Of a stretch of 64,000 nt of DNA, positions 62,283 through 64,000 are shown piece by piece. The position numbers were made by a program, and so were the translations under genes. Within the stretch, counting starts at the first letter, position 1; every line of letters starts with the position of its first letter. The notes below the pieces were generated by a model. That model had not been told where the DNA came from and made no database searches. It saw only the letters and a list, made by a program, of their open reading frames with translations. Source of the stretch: Ilyomonas sp965247435. GTDB lineage: Bacteria > Bacteroidota > Bacteroidia > Chitinophagales > Chitinophagaceae. Location of the stretch: contig OZ252019.1 of the NCBI GenBank assembly GCA_965247435.1, forward strand, positions 2,046,001-2,110,000, read 5' to 3'.

Positions 62283-63293
62283 ATGAAGCAATTTTTTACT
62301 TTGGCAGCACTGCTGTGCGGCATGGCACTACAACAGTCCAAGGCACAGGACGTACATTTCTCCCAGTTTTTTGAAGCACCGCTGCTTCGCAATCCTTCGC
62401 TCGCAGGCATCTTCGACGGCGACGTACGGGTGCAGGGCGTTTACCGCTCGCAATGGCAAAGCGTTACTACGCCGTATGTTACACAATCCGTTAACGCAGA
62501 GTATAAAATGCCGGTTGGCCAGAGCAACGATTTTCTTACCCTCGGCATGCAGGTGCTGCACGATAAAGCCGGCACTACCGCGCTAACCACTACCAACGTT
62601 TACCCGGCTATCAATTATCACAAGGCATTGAGCGGCGACAAGTCCACCTATCTGTCAATGGGCTTTATGGGCGGCTGGGTGCAGCGCCGCATAGACCGCT
62701 CAAAAATTACGACCGACCACACATACAACGATGGAACCGATGGCGAAACACTGGCTGCTACAAGCTATAGCTATTTAGATGGCAGTGCAGGCATGTCTTT
62801 TAACTCTACAATGGGCATCGAAGAAAAAACAACCTATTTCCTCGGTCTTTCTTATCATCATTTTAATCAGCCGCGAGCATCCTTTTACCAAAACCCTGCA
62901 ATCGTTATTAAGCCTAAATGGGTAGCATCGGGCGGTATGAAAATGCCGGTTGACGAAACTGCCTATCTTACTGTTGAAGCAGATTACACCAAACAAAATA
63001 CAAATACAGAGATTGTTGCAGGCCTGATGTATTCGCGCAAAATCGGCGATGACCTGGATAACCCCTTATATACAATTCACTTTGGCGGTTATATGCGCCT
63101 GAACGATGCGTTTATCCCGGTTATTAAATTGGATTATCATCCTTTTTCTGTGGCTTTAAGCTACGATGTAAATGTGTCTTCGCTTAAAACGGTAAGCCAA
63201 AACCAGGGCGGTGTGGAATTGTCCCTTGCGTATGTTGGCTTCTTAGACAGGGATAATTCCTCAAAGAATGCAGTGATGTGCCCTCATTTTTAA
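62283..63293 (+). CDS. PorP/SprF-family outer-membrane protein (partner of the PKD protein)
   Basis: A 336-residue outer-membrane beta-barrel. The signal peptide is MKQFFTLAALLCGMALQQS and the mature start QDVHFSQFFEAPLLRNPSLAG is the PorP/SprF signature, followed by RSQWQSVTTPYVTQ. It lies 349 bases after the CHU_C protein gene on the same strand. PorP/SprF proteins paired with CHU_C substrates are thought to hold them at the cell surface after export, so these two probably work together. Confidence 0.92.
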   Translation: MKQFFTLAALLCGMALQQSKAQDVHFSQFFEAPLLRNPSLAGIFDGDVRVQGVYRSQWQSVTTPYVTQSVNAEYKMPVGQSNDFLTLGMQVLHDKAGTTALTTTNVYPAINYHKALSGDKSTYLSMGFMGGWVQRRIDRSKITTDHTYNDGTDGETLAATSYSYLDGSAGMSFNSTMGIEEKTTYFLGLSYHHFNQPRASFYQNPAIVIKPKWVASGGMKMPVDETAYLTVEADYTKQNTNTEIVAGLMYSRKIGDDLDNPLYTIHFGGYMRLNDAFIPVIKLDYHPFSVALSYDVNVSSLKTVSQNQGGVELSLAYVGFLDRDNSSKNAVMCPHF

Positions 63294-63367
63294 GGTGTTT
63301 TCAGGAAAATTTAAATATTAATTTTTTGGCAAAGAATATGATTCACTATAACTTAGCATAATTACCA

Positions 63368-63727
63368 ATGAATAAATCGCTATACATATTTTCAAAATAC
63401 TTTAAAACAGTGCTGTTGGCTTTGGTAATAGCTGCAGCAGGCCTTGTTTTCTCAGGTTTTGCTTTACCGGCTGCCAGAGTAGAAGTGGTAAGGTGTTTTC
63501 CCAATCCAGCTACGTCGTTTGTCAATTTTGAATTTGATAAAAACATTGATAAGACCTATGTACTGCAGGTGTATAGCTTTGTTGGTAAAAAGATGATGGA
63601 AACACCGGTAAGCAGCAATAAAATTACGATTACCCTTAACGACTTTAACCGCGGTTTGTATGTTTTCCAGCTACGCGATAAAAGCGGCGAAACAGTGGTG
63701 GCGGGCAAGTTTCAGGTCATAAAATAA
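63368..63727 (+). CDS. Small protein consisting mainly of a T9SS type A sorting domain
   Basis: A 119-residue protein. A hydrophobic N-terminal segment (about 12-33) may act as a signal. The rest is a type A T9SS C-terminal domain: FPNPATSFVNFEF with FPNPA at 44-48, a middle YSFVGKKMMET, then LNDFNRGLYVFQLRDKSGE and KFQVIK at the end. No other domain is left between signal and sorting tail, which is unusual because the tail normally carries a larger cargo. A perfect-stem terminator follows. Confidence 0.8.
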   Translation: MNKSLYIFSKYFKTVLLALVIAAAGLVFSGFALPAARVEVVRCFPNPATSFVNFEFDKNIDKTYVLQVYSFVGKKMMETPVSSNKITITLNDFNRGLYVFQLRDKSGETVVAGKFQVIK

Positions 63728-63746
63728 ATCACTATAAAAATTATAA

Positions 63747-63778
63747 ACAAGTGCCGGATACTATTATCCGGCACTTGT
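63747..63778 (+). terminator. Terminator after the sorting-tail gene
   Basis: A 14-bp perfect stem (ACAAGTGCCGGATA/TATCCGGCACTTGT) with a CTAT loop. Confidence 0.75.
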
Positions 63779-63877
63779 TGTATAAGGAAATATACTTGCC
63801 CGGTAAACGAGGCGCTATACCCAATACGCACTTATAAAAGATTTGACGCCCGCTGATTAACTTGCACAAAAAATTTA

Positions 63878-64000
63878 GTGTACACCATAGAAGTTATTGG
63901 CAGGGCTTTAAATGCAGGAACCAAACTAAGTAATAGCAAGGCTATCATACAGCACCTGCTAACCGACAGCCGCCGCATTGCTTTTCCCGACACTTCATTA
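63878..64000 (+). CDS. murF: Probable UDP-MurNAc-tripeptide:D-Ala-D-Ala ligase, N-terminal part
   Basis: A frame opening with GTG at 63878 reads VYTIEVIGRALNAGTKLS and later IIQHLLTDSRRIAFPDTSL, and runs to the window end. The TDSRxxxFPxxSL pattern is that of the N-terminal uridine-binding domain of Mur ligases, and MYTIExI starts are typical of the murF or murF-alr fusion genes of Bacteroidota. Only 41 codons are visible, so fusion to alanine racemase cannot be tested. An in-frame stop at 63854 limits the start to this GTG. Confidence 0.65.
   Translation, partial: MYTIEVIGRALNAGTKLSNSKAIIQHLLTDSRRIAFPDTSL

Overview
The window looks like chromosomal DNA of a Bacteroidota member, most likely of the Chitinophagaceae or a close relative. 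The evidence is internal. There are two PorP/SprF-type proteins, a gliding-motility-type (CHU_C) C-terminal domain and a type IX secretion (T9SS) C-terminal sorting tail. Recurrent -7 elements of the form TAnnTTTG lie just before genes, and Shine-Dalgarno sites are weak or absent. Protein families typical of the phylum (DUF4468, Porin_10-like, DUF2795, a GH109-like Gfo/Idh/MocA enzyme) are also present. No rRNA, tRNA, CRISPR array, insertion sequence or prophage was found. The one structural RNA recognised is RNase P RNA (rnpB).

Layout. 1-5.3 kb: tail of a GNAT gene, an acetate-transporter-family gene, then gyrA with a secreted protein. 5.4-11.9 kb: GH109-like oxidoreductase, type II NADH dehydrogenase, GNAT, valS and a possible small lipoprotein. 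12-17 kb: a DEDDh exonuclease/GIY-YIG nuclease fusion, a YbjQ protein, a DUF4468-like protein and tex. 17-21.4 kb: a two-gene cassette of amidohydrolase plus uncharacterised membrane protein, a metallo-beta-lactamase-fold hydrolase, and a decayed VOC/glyoxalase gene not previously visible as an ORF. 21.4-24.7 kb: maltodextrin transporter and alpha-amylase. 24.8-30.2 kb: sucD, rpsF-rpsR-rplI, pheT, rnpB.

30.3-38.5 kb: small unknown genes, a thiolase, lepB-cdd, an isolated PorP/SprF gene followed by 1 kb of AT-rich gene-free DNA, and a thioredoxin/heavy-metal-binding pair. 38.6-47.2 kb: putative porin, lolD-like ATPase, DUF2795 gene, an M16 peptidase pair, panD and cysM. 47.8-53.1 kb: an MBOAT/SGNH O-acetylation pair, small proteins, an esterase and another SGNH hydrolase. 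53.2-56.9 kb: purL and proC with a Doc-type toxin-antitoxin module between them. 57-63.7 kb: a 1622-residue PKD-repeat surface protein with its PorP/SprF partner, then a tiny protein made almost only of a T9SS sorting tail. The right edge cuts a probable murF.

The region is mostly housekeeping. The best candidates for new biology are the amidohydrolase/membrane-protein cassette, the T9SS-related cluster at the right end, and the toxin-antitoxin module between purL and proC with its own promoter-like box.
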